A DNA stretch of 64,000 nucleotides from an uncultured Eubacterium sp. GTDB taxonomy: Bacteria; Bacillota; Clostridia; Lachnospirales; Lachnospiraceae. The position numbers were made by a program, and so were the translations under genes. How positions within the stretch are numbered: the stretch's first letter is position 1; each line of letters opens with the position of its first letter. This document shows, one piece after another, positions 26,605 through 36,194 of this stretch. The stretch is taken from NCBI GenBank assembly GCA_900545725.1, contig URAI01000001.1, positions 1-64,000 on the forward strand, given 5' to 3'. Under the pieces are notes generated by a model. The model was not told where the DNA came from, made no database searches, and saw nothing but the letters and a program-made list of their open reading frames with translations.

Positions 26605-27362
26605 AATAAGTTACCCTTTTCCTTTATAATTTTGCCAAAGAACATATTATTAAGTTTCTCAAAAACATACCATATCTTTTTATCAAACTGTGTATGTCCT
26701 ACTACCCACCAGCATATTTCTGATATGACTACTGCAGATATAACATCAGCAATTACATGCTGCTTGGTTACAAGCGTAGATACAAATACAAGTACTGCCA
26801 TTATGACAGAAATCACTTTACAGTATCCGCCATATTCTTTTATATCCCTTATTCCAACAAAACAATTCCAGCTTACAAGACAATGTATTGATGGAAACAG
26901 ATTATCTGCTGCATCTATACTGTATAGATACCCCAAAGCTTTTGAAAAAATATCATCTCCATATATCTCTGGCCGGATATTACATGTAGGTAATATTATA
27001 AATATTATACCGCATACTGTTCTTGTCATAAGATCAAATGCAATAAACTTTGCACATTGCATTTTATCTGTTCTTACACTCATAATATAAAATATAACCC
27101 AGCTTATATAACATCCGAAATATATAATTATAAACGATGGTACAACCGGTGTCATCCTGTCAATTTCCAGCGTCATATCAAAATGTTTCATCCCACCATT
27201 AATAACTCTCGTTCCCCAATATACAATGGCATTCCATATAAAACATGTTATTGTAGGAATAAGTGCATATAATGGCAGGATGTTTTCAAAAATATATGAG
27301 AGAAATTTCTTAATATTGTTTAATGATTTATTATGCAATATACTTTCCTCATACCAATCCAT
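26601..27362 (-). CDS. PAP2-family membrane phosphatase
   Basis: The 253-residue membrane protein contains NLFPSIHCLVSW (PSxH) and STLVTKQHVIADVI (SxxxxxHxxxD). These are two of the three PAP2 acid phosphatase motifs; the first (KxxxxxxRP) is not obvious. It may dephosphorylate a lipid phosphate or pyrophosphate. It follows purB after 9 bases and overlaps the flippase-like gene. The ribosome site is weak, so translation may rely on read-through from purB. Confidence 0.8.
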   Translation of the reverse strand: MDWYEESILHNKSLNNIKKFLSYIFENILPLYALIPTITCFIWNAIVYWGTRVINGGMKHFDMTLEIDRMTPVVPSFIIIYFGCYISWVIFYIMSVRTDKMQCAKFIAFDLMTRTVCGIIFIILPTCNIRPEIYGDDIFSKALGYLYSIDAADNLFPSIHCLVSWNCFVGIRDIKEYGGYCKVISVIMAVLVFVSTLVTKQHVIADVISAVVISEICWWVVGHTQFDKKIWYVFEKLNNMFFGKIIKEKGNLF

Positions 27363-27371
27363 TTTTACTAT

Positions 27372-28802
27372 TTATACATTAATCTGTGCTGTCATTCCAA
27401 GATCTGACTTACTGTCCGCAATAATAGGAGCTATAATCTCACTAAGATATTCTTCTACCTGCTCCTTAGAACGACCCACATACTTCATAGGATCAAGCTT
27501 AGACTTAAGCTCATCTAATGTTACATTAAACATAGGATCCTGTGCTATAAGCTCAAGAAGATTATTATCAAGCCCCTCCTGCTTAACTCTCTTACCGGCC
27601 TCCATTGAAAGCTCTCTGATTCTTTCGTGAAGTTCCTGTCTGTCGCCACCAGCTTTAACGGCATCCATCATAATATTTTCTGTTGCCATAAATGGAAGTT
27701 CAGACATAAGTCTTCTGTTAATAACCTTATCATATACAACAAGCCCATCCACAACATTCATACAAAGGTCAAGTATACCATCTACAGCAAGGAAGCCTTC
27801 CGGAATTGATAATCTCTTATTAGCCGAATCATCAAGTGTTCTTTCAAACCACTGTGTAGACGATACGATTGCAGGATTAAGTGCATCACATATTACAAAA
27901 TCTGCCAGTGAAGCAATTCTTTCACTTCTCATAGGATTACGCTTATATGCCATAGCAGATGAACCAATCTGTGACTTTTCAAATGGCTCTTCAACTTCTT
28001 TAAGATGCTGTAAAAGTCTGATATCATTAGACATCTTATGTGCACTTGCTGCAATGCCTGCAAGAACATTAAGAACTCTTGTATCAACCTTTCTTGAATA
28101 TGTCTGACCTGATACAGGATGACACTTCTCAAAGCCCATCTTCTTAGCAATCTTAACATCTATCTGTTTAATCTTGTCCTGATCTCCGTTGAAAAGCTCA
28201 AGGAATGAAGCCTGTGTACCTGTTGTGCCTTTGCAGCCTAAAAGCTTCATTGTAGATAAAATATAGTCAAGGTCTTCAAGATCCATTACGAACTCATTCA
28301 GCCAGAGAGTTGCTCTCTTTCCTACTGTTGTAGGCTGTGCCGGCTGAAAATGAGTAAATGCAAGTGTAGGCTGTGCCTTATACTTATCAGCAAACTTTGC
28401 AAGTTCATCTATTACATTGACCAGCTTCTTGCGGACAAGCCTAAGTGCTTCTGTCATGATGATAATATCTGTATTATCGCCTACATAACATGAAGTAGCT
28501 CCAAGATGGATAATTCCTTTAGCCTCCGGACACTGCAGACCATATGCATATACATGTGACATTACATCATGTCTTACTTCTTTTTCTCTTCTTTTGGCAT
28601 CCTCATAATTAATATTATCCTTATTAGCCTTAAGTTCTTCTATCTGTTCATCTGTAATTGCAAGCCCTAACTCTTTTTCTGTTTCAGCTAATGCAATCCA
28701 TAATCTTCTCCATGTCTTAAACTTCTTATCCGGTGAAAAAATATACTGCATCTCTTTGCTTGCATATCTTTCTGCAAGTGGTGTCTGATATCTGTCGTTC
28801 AT
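27372..28802 (-). CDS. purB: adenylosuccinate lyase
   Basis: PurB removes fumarate from SAICAR and adenylosuccinate in purine synthesis. The 476-residue protein has HLGATSCYVGDNTD (substrate loop) and the fumarase-superfamily signature GSSAMAYKRNPMRSE. KRATLWLNEF follows the TFTHFQPAQPTT-like segment. Length fits the longer clostridial PurB type. A structured leader element precedes it. Downstream are PAP2 and the flippase-like gene, an unusual partner set for purB. Confidence 0.96.
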   Translation of the reverse strand: MNDRYQTPLAERYASKEMQYIFSPDKKFKTWRRLWIALAETEKELGLAITDEQIEELKANKDNINYEDAKRREKEVRHDVMSHVYAYGLQCPEAKGIIHLGATSCYVGDNTDIIIMTEALRLVRKKLVNVIDELAKFADKYKAQPTLAFTHFQPAQPTTVGKRATLWLNEFVMDLEDLDYILSTMKLLGCKGTTGTQASFLELFNGDQDKIKQIDVKIAKKMGFEKCHPVSGQTYSRKVDTRVLNVLAGIAASAHKMSNDIRLLQHLKEVEEPFEKSQIGSSAMAYKRNPMRSERIASLADFVICDALNPAIVSSTQWFERTLDDSANKRLSIPEGFLAVDGILDLCMNVVDGLVVYDKVINRRLMSELPFMATENIMMDAVKAGGDRQELHERIRELSMEAGKRVKQEGLDNNLLELIAQDPMFNVTLDELKSKLDPMKYVGRSKEQVEEYLSEIIAPIIADSKSDLGMTAQINV

Positions 28803-28818
28803 TCCTATCCGCCTTTCT

Positions 28819-28978
28819 TCATATACACTAATCCTTATTTATGAGCAGCTTTTGTTGCGAAGAGGCAAAGAAAATTTGCGCAGGCGATTTTTCTTCTGCC
28901 ATCAGTGCTATTTTTTCTGCTCAGAAACAAATAGCCGTGTAAAAAATAAGCTATCAGGCTTATCTTTCACACTATCAT
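28819..28978 (-). promoter_or_regulatory. structured leader element (subfamily B) of purB
   Basis: Read leftward, the P1 hairpin pairs AAAGATAAGC with GCTTATTTTTT. P2 is GCTATTT/AAATAGC, with loop CTGAGCAG on the transcript (28917-28924). This is complementary over 7 of 8 bases to the segment at 28842-28849 upstream of the start region. The conserved TTCATAAATAAAC linker is shortened here. Between the element and the purB ATG there is an extra GGATTAGTGTATATG string. Confidence 0.6.
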
Positions 28979-29271
28979 ATTTTTGTAATAATCCACTGTA
29001 ATGATATTATAAAGGCGAAATATACTATGTCATATTATATAAATCTCCTAAACTATCATAACAGCTCCCCTGATAAAATCCCATAAATCAAGAATTATAT
29101 CAGATTTAGTATTATAACATAACAGCACTATTTTATCAATAGTAACAGTATACTGATTTAGCGTGACGATTTTAATAGTAATTATTTTTATGCTGATTGC
29201 TGCCTTGCTTTGCTACAAGCCGGATAAACTTTTACTGTAATATTTATATTATATACCATTCATCATACATG
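28979..29271. other. AT-rich intergenic region without recognised features
   Basis: This lies between the purB leader and the end of the secreted protease gene. It is very AT-rich with no convincing open frame, terminator or RNA structure. It probably holds the purB promoter. Confidence 0.4.
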
Positions 29272-32200
29272 TTACCTTATATTAACATTAATCGGTGCAC
29301 TTCTTGTAACTTTCCCCTCAGCATCTTTGACATCAATATAGAACACTCTGTCTCCTACGCTTCCTGCTTTCCATGTACATACATTTTTATTGCTAAAGTT
29401 CTGCACAAGCCCCCAATGTTTTGTTGTCTTATTATATACAATAAACTTATATGTAAACTTTGTTGTTCCCGGTACACTGGCAGTAAATGTATATGTTCCA
29501 TTTGTATTGGTAACATTTGTATTGATTATAATTCTTGAAGCAACCTTTACCTGTACAGCCTTACTTCTCGTAACCTTTCCCTTAGCATCCTTGACATCAA
29601 CATAAAACTCTCTGTCTCCAACACTTCCCGCTGTCCAATTAATAGTTGTATTCTTACCAAAATCCTGTATTTTTCCCCACTGGTTAGTACTCTTATTATA
29701 TACAATAACCTTATATGAGCATGTTGAATCCCCACTGGAAACTTTCAATGTAATCTTATCCCCAACCTTAACCTCTGATGCAGAAGAAGTGATAACAGGC
29801 TTTGGAGTAATCTCTGTATTAATTGTAATAGTCATAGCCCTGCTTCTTACAACTGTTCCATTACTATCTTTTACATCCACATAGAAATCTCTCACACCGA
29901 CACTGCCCTTTTTCCATACGCAGGTATTAGCTGTACCAAATGCCTGTACAAGCCCCCATGAGTTAGTAGTACGATTATATACTATAAATTTATATGTATA
30001 ATCTTTATTTCCACCTGTTGCATTAGCTGTAAATGTATAATCATTACCCGATATTTTTGATGTCACAGTAATTGCAAGCGGTTCTGTCTCCTTAGCAACT
30101 GTAACCTTACATGAAGCTGTCTTACTTCCATCTTTTGTTGTTACTGTAATTACAGCCTCTCCTGATGCTATAGCTGTTACAAGTCCTGTATTGTCGACCT
30201 TCGCTACTGCACTGTTTGAAGATGTGTATGTTACTTCCTTATTATCTGCATCAGCCGGTGCTATTGTCGCATTAAGTTTTACAGTTTCTCCTTTTTTAAG
30301 ATTGACTGTTGCCTTATCAAGTGCTACTGAGCTTACATTTATTACTCTCTTAACCCCTGTGACTGTAAGTTTTTTAATAACCGTATTAGACGATGTTGCT
30401 TTAACTGTTGCTATTACATCTACTGTTCCAGCCTTTTTAAAGATTAAAGTTCCATCTGTGGCTATCTGTGCAATATTACTATCTGATACTGACCATATTA
30501 CTGTCTTGTTATCTGTTGTATCGTCAGGTGTTATCTTTGCTGTAAATTTATACTTTGTATCTGTATATAATGTGCCTGACGGACCTGTTACTGTTACATC
30601 TGTAATATGGCTTAATACCTTGATTGTAACCTTTGACTGTATGCTGCTATCTGCCTTAGATACCGCAGTTATTGTTACTGTTCCGGTCTTTTTTGCTGTT
30701 ACAAGTCCTGTACTGCTTACAACTGCTACTGATGCATCTGATGTCTTCCACTCCACGGACTTTGACTGTGTTGTGTTATCTGGAATATACTTTATTCCAA
30801 GCTGTACCTGCGCTCCCTTTTCAAGCTCTGCCGGTGCATTGGTTATAGTAATTGTCTTAAGCTGTATTATCTCTTTTTCAACAGTAATCTTACATTTGGC
30901 TGTCTTTTTACCATCCTCTGTTATTACTGTAATTACTGTCTCTCCTGATGATAATGCTGTTACAAGTCCGTTATCATCAACTGTTGCAACCGCATCATTA
31001 TCTGATGTAAAATGCACGTTCTTATTATCTGCATTTTCCGGAAGTACTGTTGCATTAAGCTTAACTGTCTCATTTTCTTTAAGAACCGCCTCTGTCTTAT
31101 CAAGTGACACCGACTCAACAGCTACTGTCTTGATATCTGAATCATCTGTATATGCCTTAATTCTGAAATTCTTATTTTCCTTCTTACCATAATCAACCCA
31201 TGAGCTGTCATATGGTCTATATATATAGCTCTGATTTTCAAGTGCTGCTGATTCGCAGCTAAACCAGCCTCCGTTATATGTAGTATCAGATACCATATAC
31301 GGTCCATTATTCGTACTGCTTATAAGTTCTACAACAACCGAAAATGTAGTGCCATCTTCCACATATACAGGATTATTAAGTTTTATTGTATAAGCGCCGT
31401 CAAAAGTTGTCTGTCCGCTCTGCGTACATTCAAGCGTTCCACTTTCAGGGTCTGATACATCAGTCAGATTGGTATATATCGATATATTATACTTACATCC
31501 TGCTGAACTATAGTCTTCAAATGAAACAGCCTCTATATTCTCCGCCTTACTTTCATTGGCTTTGGCTGTAAATACATTAGCATACTTATTAGTACCACCA
31601 TATCCTGAATATCCCATATAAGAAAACCAGCCCGTTCCATCATACTGATAATTATTATCATAATTATCAGATGTCTGTGCCTCTACTGCATACCCTTCTA
31701 CCCTGGTTGATTTATCATAATATGACAGATAGAAATATCCATTTTCACCAAAATAACTTCCCCAGCTGTTTCTTACAATCCAGGCTCCGTCTCCCTCCGG
31801 CTTCGTCGGGAAATTATCTTTTGAATAATTATCATCCCAGCCGACAACTGTTACAGCATGATTAGTTCCGGTATTACTATCATAACAATAATATCCGGCA
31901 GTACTGCTGTTATAATATTTATTAGATGCATCTCCACCATATGCATAATATGAAATACTAAGTGCCCCGTAATCTGTAATTGCCTGTTTAACATCTGTCT
32001 GGTTAGTCATATTGACCTTATAATAATTCTGTAAGTGAATCTTAGTATTCTTACGTGCAAGATCATCTGATAAACCTGTAGTATTAATAGTACCAGCAAC
32101 TTCGGCTGTATATGGAACAAGTGTCTCATCTACTGCACCTTCCCAGTCCATCAGTGAATTGAATGCCATCCTTATATCTCCACCATTCTGTGTAACAATA

Positions 32201-32823
32201 TTAGAACTTCTTAAAAAGGTGGTTGTATCACCTGCCGAACCGCCAAGAGGATCCGTTACATTATTATAAGTAAAGTTGACAAGGTGAAACTCTGATAAAT
32301 CAATATCATCTGAAACAAGCTTATTCTTTAAAAGGTTAATCTCAAGTAATGATATTGTCGAAAATGCCCAGCACACTCCATAGCCGCCCTGATTTCTGAT
32401 AGCAGGAAGATTGGCTGTCTTATAAGATGAAGGATATGAGACCGCCCTGTCTGCTGACACTTCTCCATTATCACTAACATTAAGCATTGCAGGATCTCCG
32501 ATTGAATCATCCTCAACCTCTCTATAACCCTTACCGGGTTCTGTAATATTATCTAAACTCTCATCATATCCATTCTGTCCTTCGTCACCATCTGACTTAT
32601 ACCCGGTATCTGTTACTGTGTGTATTTCTTTATCTGCATCAATTGTTGAAGTCTTCTGCACCGCATTATCTGTCGTTTCTGTTTCTGACTGTATCGAAGT
32701 TCCCACGACCACATTCGTATCATTGGCATATGATGATATTGCCGGTAAAATAATGCTTCCCATTGCAAGACACGATGCCATAAAAGCTGCAGTAAATCTT
32801 CTTAATCTGTCTCTTTTTACCAT
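29272..32823 (-). CDS. secreted C1-family cysteine protease with Big_2 and C-terminal repeat domains
   Basis: The 1183-residue protein begins with a signal peptide ending near AISSYAND. The papain-type catalytic domain has AIRNQGGYGVCWAFS (Cys at about residue 151), TNHAVTVVGWDDNY (His) and VRNSWGSYFGENGYFYLSYY (Asn). A beta-rich lectin-like segment follows, then four Ig-like Big_2 repeats starting near VESVSLDKTEAVLKENE. Three homologous C-terminal repeats carry Y-KFIVYNKTT-WGLVQ and GSVGDR-FYVDVKD. The Big_2 repeats suggest cell-surface display or adhesion. There is no LPXTG motif. The ATG at 32823, 6 bases after GGAGG, is clear. Confidence 0.9.
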   Translation of the reverse strand: MVKRDRLRRFTAAFMASCLAMGSIILPAISSYANDTNVVVGTSIQSETETTDNAVQKTSTIDADKEIHTVTDTGYKSDGDEGQNGYDESLDNITEPGKGYREVEDDSIGDPAMLNVSDNGEVSADRAVSYPSSYKTANLPAIRNQGGYGVCWAFSTISLLEINLLKNKLVSDDIDLSEFHLVNFTYNNVTDPLGGSAGDTTTFLRSSNIVTQNGGDIRMAFNSLMDWEGAVDETLVPYTAEVAGTINTTGLSDDLARKNTKIHLQNYYKVNMTNQTDVKQAITDYGALSISYYAYGGDASNKYYNSSTAGYYCYDSNTGTNHAVTVVGWDDNYSKDNFPTKPEGDGAWIVRNSWGSYFGENGYFYLSYYDKSTRVEGYAVEAQTSDNYDNNYQYDGTGWFSYMGYSGYGGTNKYANVFTAKANESKAENIEAVSFEDYSSAGCKYNISIYTNLTDVSDPESGTLECTQSGQTTFDGAYTIKLNNPVYVEDGTTFSVVVELISSTNNGPYMVSDTTYNGGWFSCESAALENQSYIYRPYDSSWVDYGKKENKNFRIKAYTDDSDIKTVAVESVSLDKTEAVLKENETVKLNATVLPENADNKNVHFTSDNDAVATVDDNGLVTALSSGETVITVITEDGKKTAKCKITVEKEIIQLKTITITNAPAELEKGAQVQLGIKYIPDNTTQSKSVEWKTSDASVAVVSSTGLVTAKKTGTVTITAVSKADSSIQSKVTIKVLSHITDVTVTGPSGTLYTDTKYKFTAKITPDDTTDNKTVIWSVSDSNIAQIATDGTLIFKKAGTVDVIATVKATSSNTVIKKLTVTGVKRVINVSSVALDKATVNLKKGETVKLNATIAPADADNKEVTYTSSNSAVAKVDNTGLVTAIASGEAVITVTTKDGSKTASCKVTVAKETEPLAITVTSKISGNDYTFTANATGGNKDYTYKFIVYNRTTNSWGLVQAFGTANTCVWKKGSVGVRDFYVDVKDSNGTVVRSRAMTITINTEITPKPVITSSASEVKVGDKITLKVSSGDSTCSYKVIVYNKSTNQWGKIQDFGKNTTINWTAGSVGDREFYVDVKDAKGKVTRSKAVQVKVASRIIINTNVTNTNGTYTFTASVPGTTKFTYKFIVYNKTTKHWGLVQNFSNKNVCTWKAGSVGDRVFYIDVKDAEGKVTRSAPINVNIR

Positions 32824-33100
32824 AAGTACCTCCTTTTTCTTATCTGAATCTGACAGGCAGGTTAATGTTACGCATTCATCGCTATATGTAAACATTGCCT
32901 GCATCTGTTGTAATATTTATAATAAACCGGATATATAATCCTATTTATCATCATAATAAAAAACGGAATGACAATCAAATATATATCTGCCCATCATTCC
33001 ATCCATACTATAATTATATCGTCAACGCAAATATTAAATATATTAATATTTTATCTAATAGTACCATAATACCACTCTTTTAAGCAAGTCTGTTTATATA

Positions 33101-33151
33101 AATATCCCACTCATATAAATAACATATAATCATTTATATCAGTGGGATATT
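33101..33151 (-). terminator. hairpin after purC
   Basis: AATATCCCACT (33101-33111) pairs perfectly with AGTGGGATATT (33141-33151), with a second inner stem ATATAAAT/ATTTATAT. It lies 33 bases after the purC stop. The T-tract is weak, so termination strength is uncertain. Confidence 0.65.
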
Positions 33152-33183
33152 ACCTGAAATATTATACTAATGTAATGTAAAAA

Positions 33184-34065
33184 TTACTTATTACCGTCAA
33201 AATCTTTTCCTGTAAGTAACTGGAATGCTTCTTTATACTTGGCAATTGTCTTATCAATTACATCATCAGGAAGAAGATAGTCACTGTCAGGGTTAGCCTT
33301 TAACCAGTCTCTTACAAACTGCTTGTCATATGATGGCTGTGACTTTCCTGCCTCATAACCTTCTAATGGCCAGAATCTTGAGCTGTCCGGTGTAAGCATC
33401 TCATCACCGATTACAACATTACCATTTTCATCAAGACCAAACTCAAACTTAGTATCTGCAATTATAATCCCCTTGCTTAATGCATATTCGGCACACTTCT
33501 TATAAAGCTTAATTGTACAGTCCTTAATCTGTTCTGCATAATCTCTTCCCTTGCCAGGATAGAGCTTTTCTAACACTTCAACGCTCTGTTCAAATGAGAT
33601 ATTCTCATCGTGATCACCAAGCTCAGCCTTAGTACTTGGAGTATAGATAGGTTCAGGAAGCTGCTGTGATTCCTTTAATCCTTCCGGAAGCTTAATTCCA
33701 CATACTGTACCATTCTTCTTATAGCTTTCCCAGCCACTGCCTGTAATATATCCTCTTACGATACATTCGATAGGAAGCATCTCAAGCTTCTTACACATCA
33801 TGCTGTTACCATCATACTTCTCTGTCTGGAAAAATTCAGGCATATCCTTTACATCTACAGAAATCATATGATTCTTAACAATATCCTTAGTATAATCAAA
33901 CCAGAACTTGGACATCTGTGTTAAGACAGCCCCCTTATCTGTAATCTTATTCTTTAAAATATGGTCAAATGCTGATATTCTGTCAGTTGCCACAAGTATA
34001 AGGCTGTCACCGTTATCATACACTTCTCTTACTTTACCTTCTTTAAATGGTTTAAATTCCTGCAT
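33184..34065 (-). CDS. purC: SAICAR synthetase
   Basis: PurC ligates aspartate to CAIR in purine synthesis. The 293-residue protein has the opening KEGKVREVYD, the VATDRISAFDHIL motif, VRGYITGSGWESY and IADTKFEFGLD. This is the longer PurC form. GGAGG lies 12 bases upstream of the ATG, a wide spacing. It follows purF on the same strand with a 200-base gap, so the two may share a transcript. Confidence 0.96.
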   Translation of the reverse strand: MQEFKPFKEGKVREVYDNGDSLILVATDRISAFDHILKNKITDKGAVLTQMSKFWFDYTKDIVKNHMISVDVKDMPEFFQTEKYDGNSMMCKKLEMLPIECIVRGYITGSGWESYKKNGTVCGIKLPEGLKESQQLPEPIYTPSTKAELGDHDENISFEQSVEVLEKLYPGKGRDYAEQIKDCTIKLYKKCAEYALSKGIIIADTKFEFGLDENGNVVIGDEMLTPDSSRFWPLEGYEAGKSQPSYDKQFVRDWLKANPDSDYLLPDDVIDKTIAKYKEAFQLLTGKDFDGNK

Positions 34066-34266
34066 CTTTCTTTTCCTCCATATCTGACGTTTAGATATTA
34101 AATTGAATATATAATTACATTTTATAATACTATATTCCGGCTATACTTTATATCACAAGCTCATTTATATATTACCGTTAAATTTAATGTATTATAAACT
34201 GTAGTTACCGGAAACCGTAAATATTACTGTCAAATCTGATTATGACAGCCTGCTGTCTGAATACAA

Positions 34267-35709
34267 TCAGCCCATCTCGCCTCTTATATCCTGCTTAGGC
34301 GGCTCTATCGGATAATTACCTGTAAAACAGGCATCGCAATATCCTGTACCACCACAAATCATTTCACTTAACTTGTCAGTTTCAAGATATCCTAATGAAT
34401 CTGCACCGATAAGCTTACATATCTCATCAACTGTATTACCTGATGCAATAAGCTGATCCTCTGATGGAATATCTGTTCCAAAATAACAAGGATGAAGAAA
34501 TGGCGGTGAGCTTATTCTTACATGAACTTCGCTTGCACCTGCCTGTTTAAGCAGTGCCACAATTCTTGCACTCGTAGTTCCTCTTACAATTGAATCATCA
34601 ATCATAATAACTCTCTTTCCTTTAACTGTGTCACTAAGTACATTAAGCTTAACCTTGACACTTGATTCTCTCTGTTCCTGCTTAGGCTTAATAAATGTTC
34701 TTCCGACATAATTATTCTTAATAAATGCATTACCATATGGTATACCCGACTCCAGTGAATAACCAAGTGCCGCTGCATTACCTGACTCTGGAACACCGAC
34801 AACAAGGTCAGCCTCCACTGGATGTGTCTTTGCAAGTATTCTTCCAGCATTAATTCTTGATTCATATACACCCATACCATCAATCTTGCTGTCAGGTCTT
34901 GCAAAATAAATATATTCAAAGATACATCTTGCCGTATTCTTCTGGCAAAGTGAAGTATCTGATTCAATTCCATTATGAGTAATTGTTACAACCTCTCCCG
35001 GAAGTACATCTCTTACAAATTCAGCTCCTACTGTATCAAGAGCACATGTTTCTGATGAAAGAAAATACGTGTTATCCCTCTTGCCTATACATAACGGCTT
35101 AAAGCCAAACGGGTCTCTCGCCCCGATAAGCTTTCTCGGACTCATAACAATAAGTGAATAAGCACCTTTAATCTTTTCCATGGAATTCTTAACAGCGGCT
35201 TCTACTGTAGAAGTCTTAAGTCTCTCTCTTGCAATAAGATAAGCAATAACCTCTGAATCAATTGTAGTCTGGAAAATAGCACCTGTATAAGATAACTCCT
35301 CCCTTAACTCAATAGCATTAAGAAGATTACCATTATGAGCCATTCCAAGAGTTCCCTTTACATAATTAAGTACAAGTGGCTGTGCATTCTCTCTTACACT
35401 GCTTCCGGCTGTTGAATATCTTACATGACCTACACCTATATTACCATTGAGCTTATCAAGCTTTTCAGCATCAAATACTTCATTGACAAGCCCCATATCC
35501 TTATATGAAAACACCTTACCCTTAGGACCTTGTGTATCACTTACAGCAATACCACAGCTTTCCTGTCCCCTATGCTGTAATGCAAATAAACCGTAATAAA
35601 TAGTAGATGCAACGTCTCCGCCATCAAAATCATATGCGCCAAAGACTCCACATTCATCGTGAAGTTCATCTTCTGCATTAATATTCATGTTGTCAGAATA
35701 CTTATTCAT
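34267..35709 (-). CDS. purF: amidophosphoribosyltransferase
   Basis: PurF catalyses the first step of purine synthesis, PRPP plus glutamine to phosphoribosylamine. A short propeptide precedes CGVFGAYDFDGG, whose Cys becomes the N-terminal nucleophile after cleavage. The glutaminase has HVRYSTAGSS. The phosphoribosyltransferase loop is VIMIDDSIVRGTTS. Cysteines in GTGYCDACFTG and CIFEYIYFARPDS fit the 4Fe-4S cluster of the Bacillus-type enzyme. GAGG is spaced better from the second ATG (35709) than from 35712. Confidence 0.96.
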   Translation of the reverse strand: MNKYSDNMNINAEDELHDECGVFGAYDFDGGDVASTIYYGLFALQHRGQESCGIAVSDTQGPKGKVFSYKDMGLVNEVFDAEKLDKLNGNIGVGHVRYSTAGSSVRENAQPLVLNYVKGTLGMAHNGNLLNAIELREELSYTGAIFQTTIDSEVIAYLIARERLKTSTVEAAVKNSMEKIKGAYSLIVMSPRKLIGARDPFGFKPLCIGKRDNTYFLSSETCALDTVGAEFVRDVLPGEVVTITHNGIESDTSLCQKNTARCIFEYIYFARPDSKIDGMGVYESRINAGRILAKTHPVEADLVVGVPESGNAAALGYSLESGIPYGNAFIKNNYVGRTFIKPKQEQRESSVKVKLNVLSDTVKGKRVIMIDDSIVRGTTSARIVALLKQAGASEVHVRISSPPFLHPCYFGTDIPSEDQLIASGNTVDEICKLIGADSLGYLETDKLSEMICGGTGYCDACFTGNYPIEPPKQDIRGEMG

Positions 35710-35712
35710 CAT

Positions 35713-36194
35713 TTACCTCATTTCAAAATATTTTTCTTCAATGTACCCAAAAACACTACTCAAAAATCAAAAAGGCTGTCGCAGGAAATCCATGAATTAT
35801 ACACCATTACCACAACAACCTCTCAATTCTCTATAAATATATCACAAACATGATTATCCTATAAAATATATTAAGGAATACTATGCCTTCCTATTATTAA
35901 AGATGTTGGAATCAGAAGCCCCAACTATGATACCCAAAATATATCCGGTCATATTATCTTAATATACGGCTATAGTTATCTTAAAAATACATATTAAATA
36001 TGTAAATTCGTCAACATATTAACAAATCATCTATACAATTGACAATCTTTAGTGTCTGTAACGTTTAAATTATATAACAGTAAGTTTTTAAAAGCAATAC
36101 CCTTAAGTCCATTTTATACTGTCAATTTTAAGTAAGTTAATTTTAAGTATGTCGTTTATTTTTATTTAACAGTCACATTGACAATTAACAGTTT
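35713..36194. other. intergenic region between GH28 and purF
   Basis: There is no gene here. A short hairpin at 35905-35925 (GTTGG/CCAAC arms) may end the GH28 transcript. The sequence CTGCGACAGCC followed by TTTTTG on the minus strand near 35775 looks like the right arm of a terminator, but I found no matching left arm. No purine riboswitch core was recognised. Confidence 0.4.

Noticed and set aside
30191..31192. 333-codon open frame opposite the Big_2 repeats of the secreted protease
   Set aside because: It is a Ser/Thr/Val-rich mirror of the Ig-like repeats with no ribosome site or homology; the sense protein is clearly real.
35713..36194. Purine riboswitch before purF
   Set aside because: The conserved purine aptamer core was not seen; only an unmatched terminator-like arm is present.
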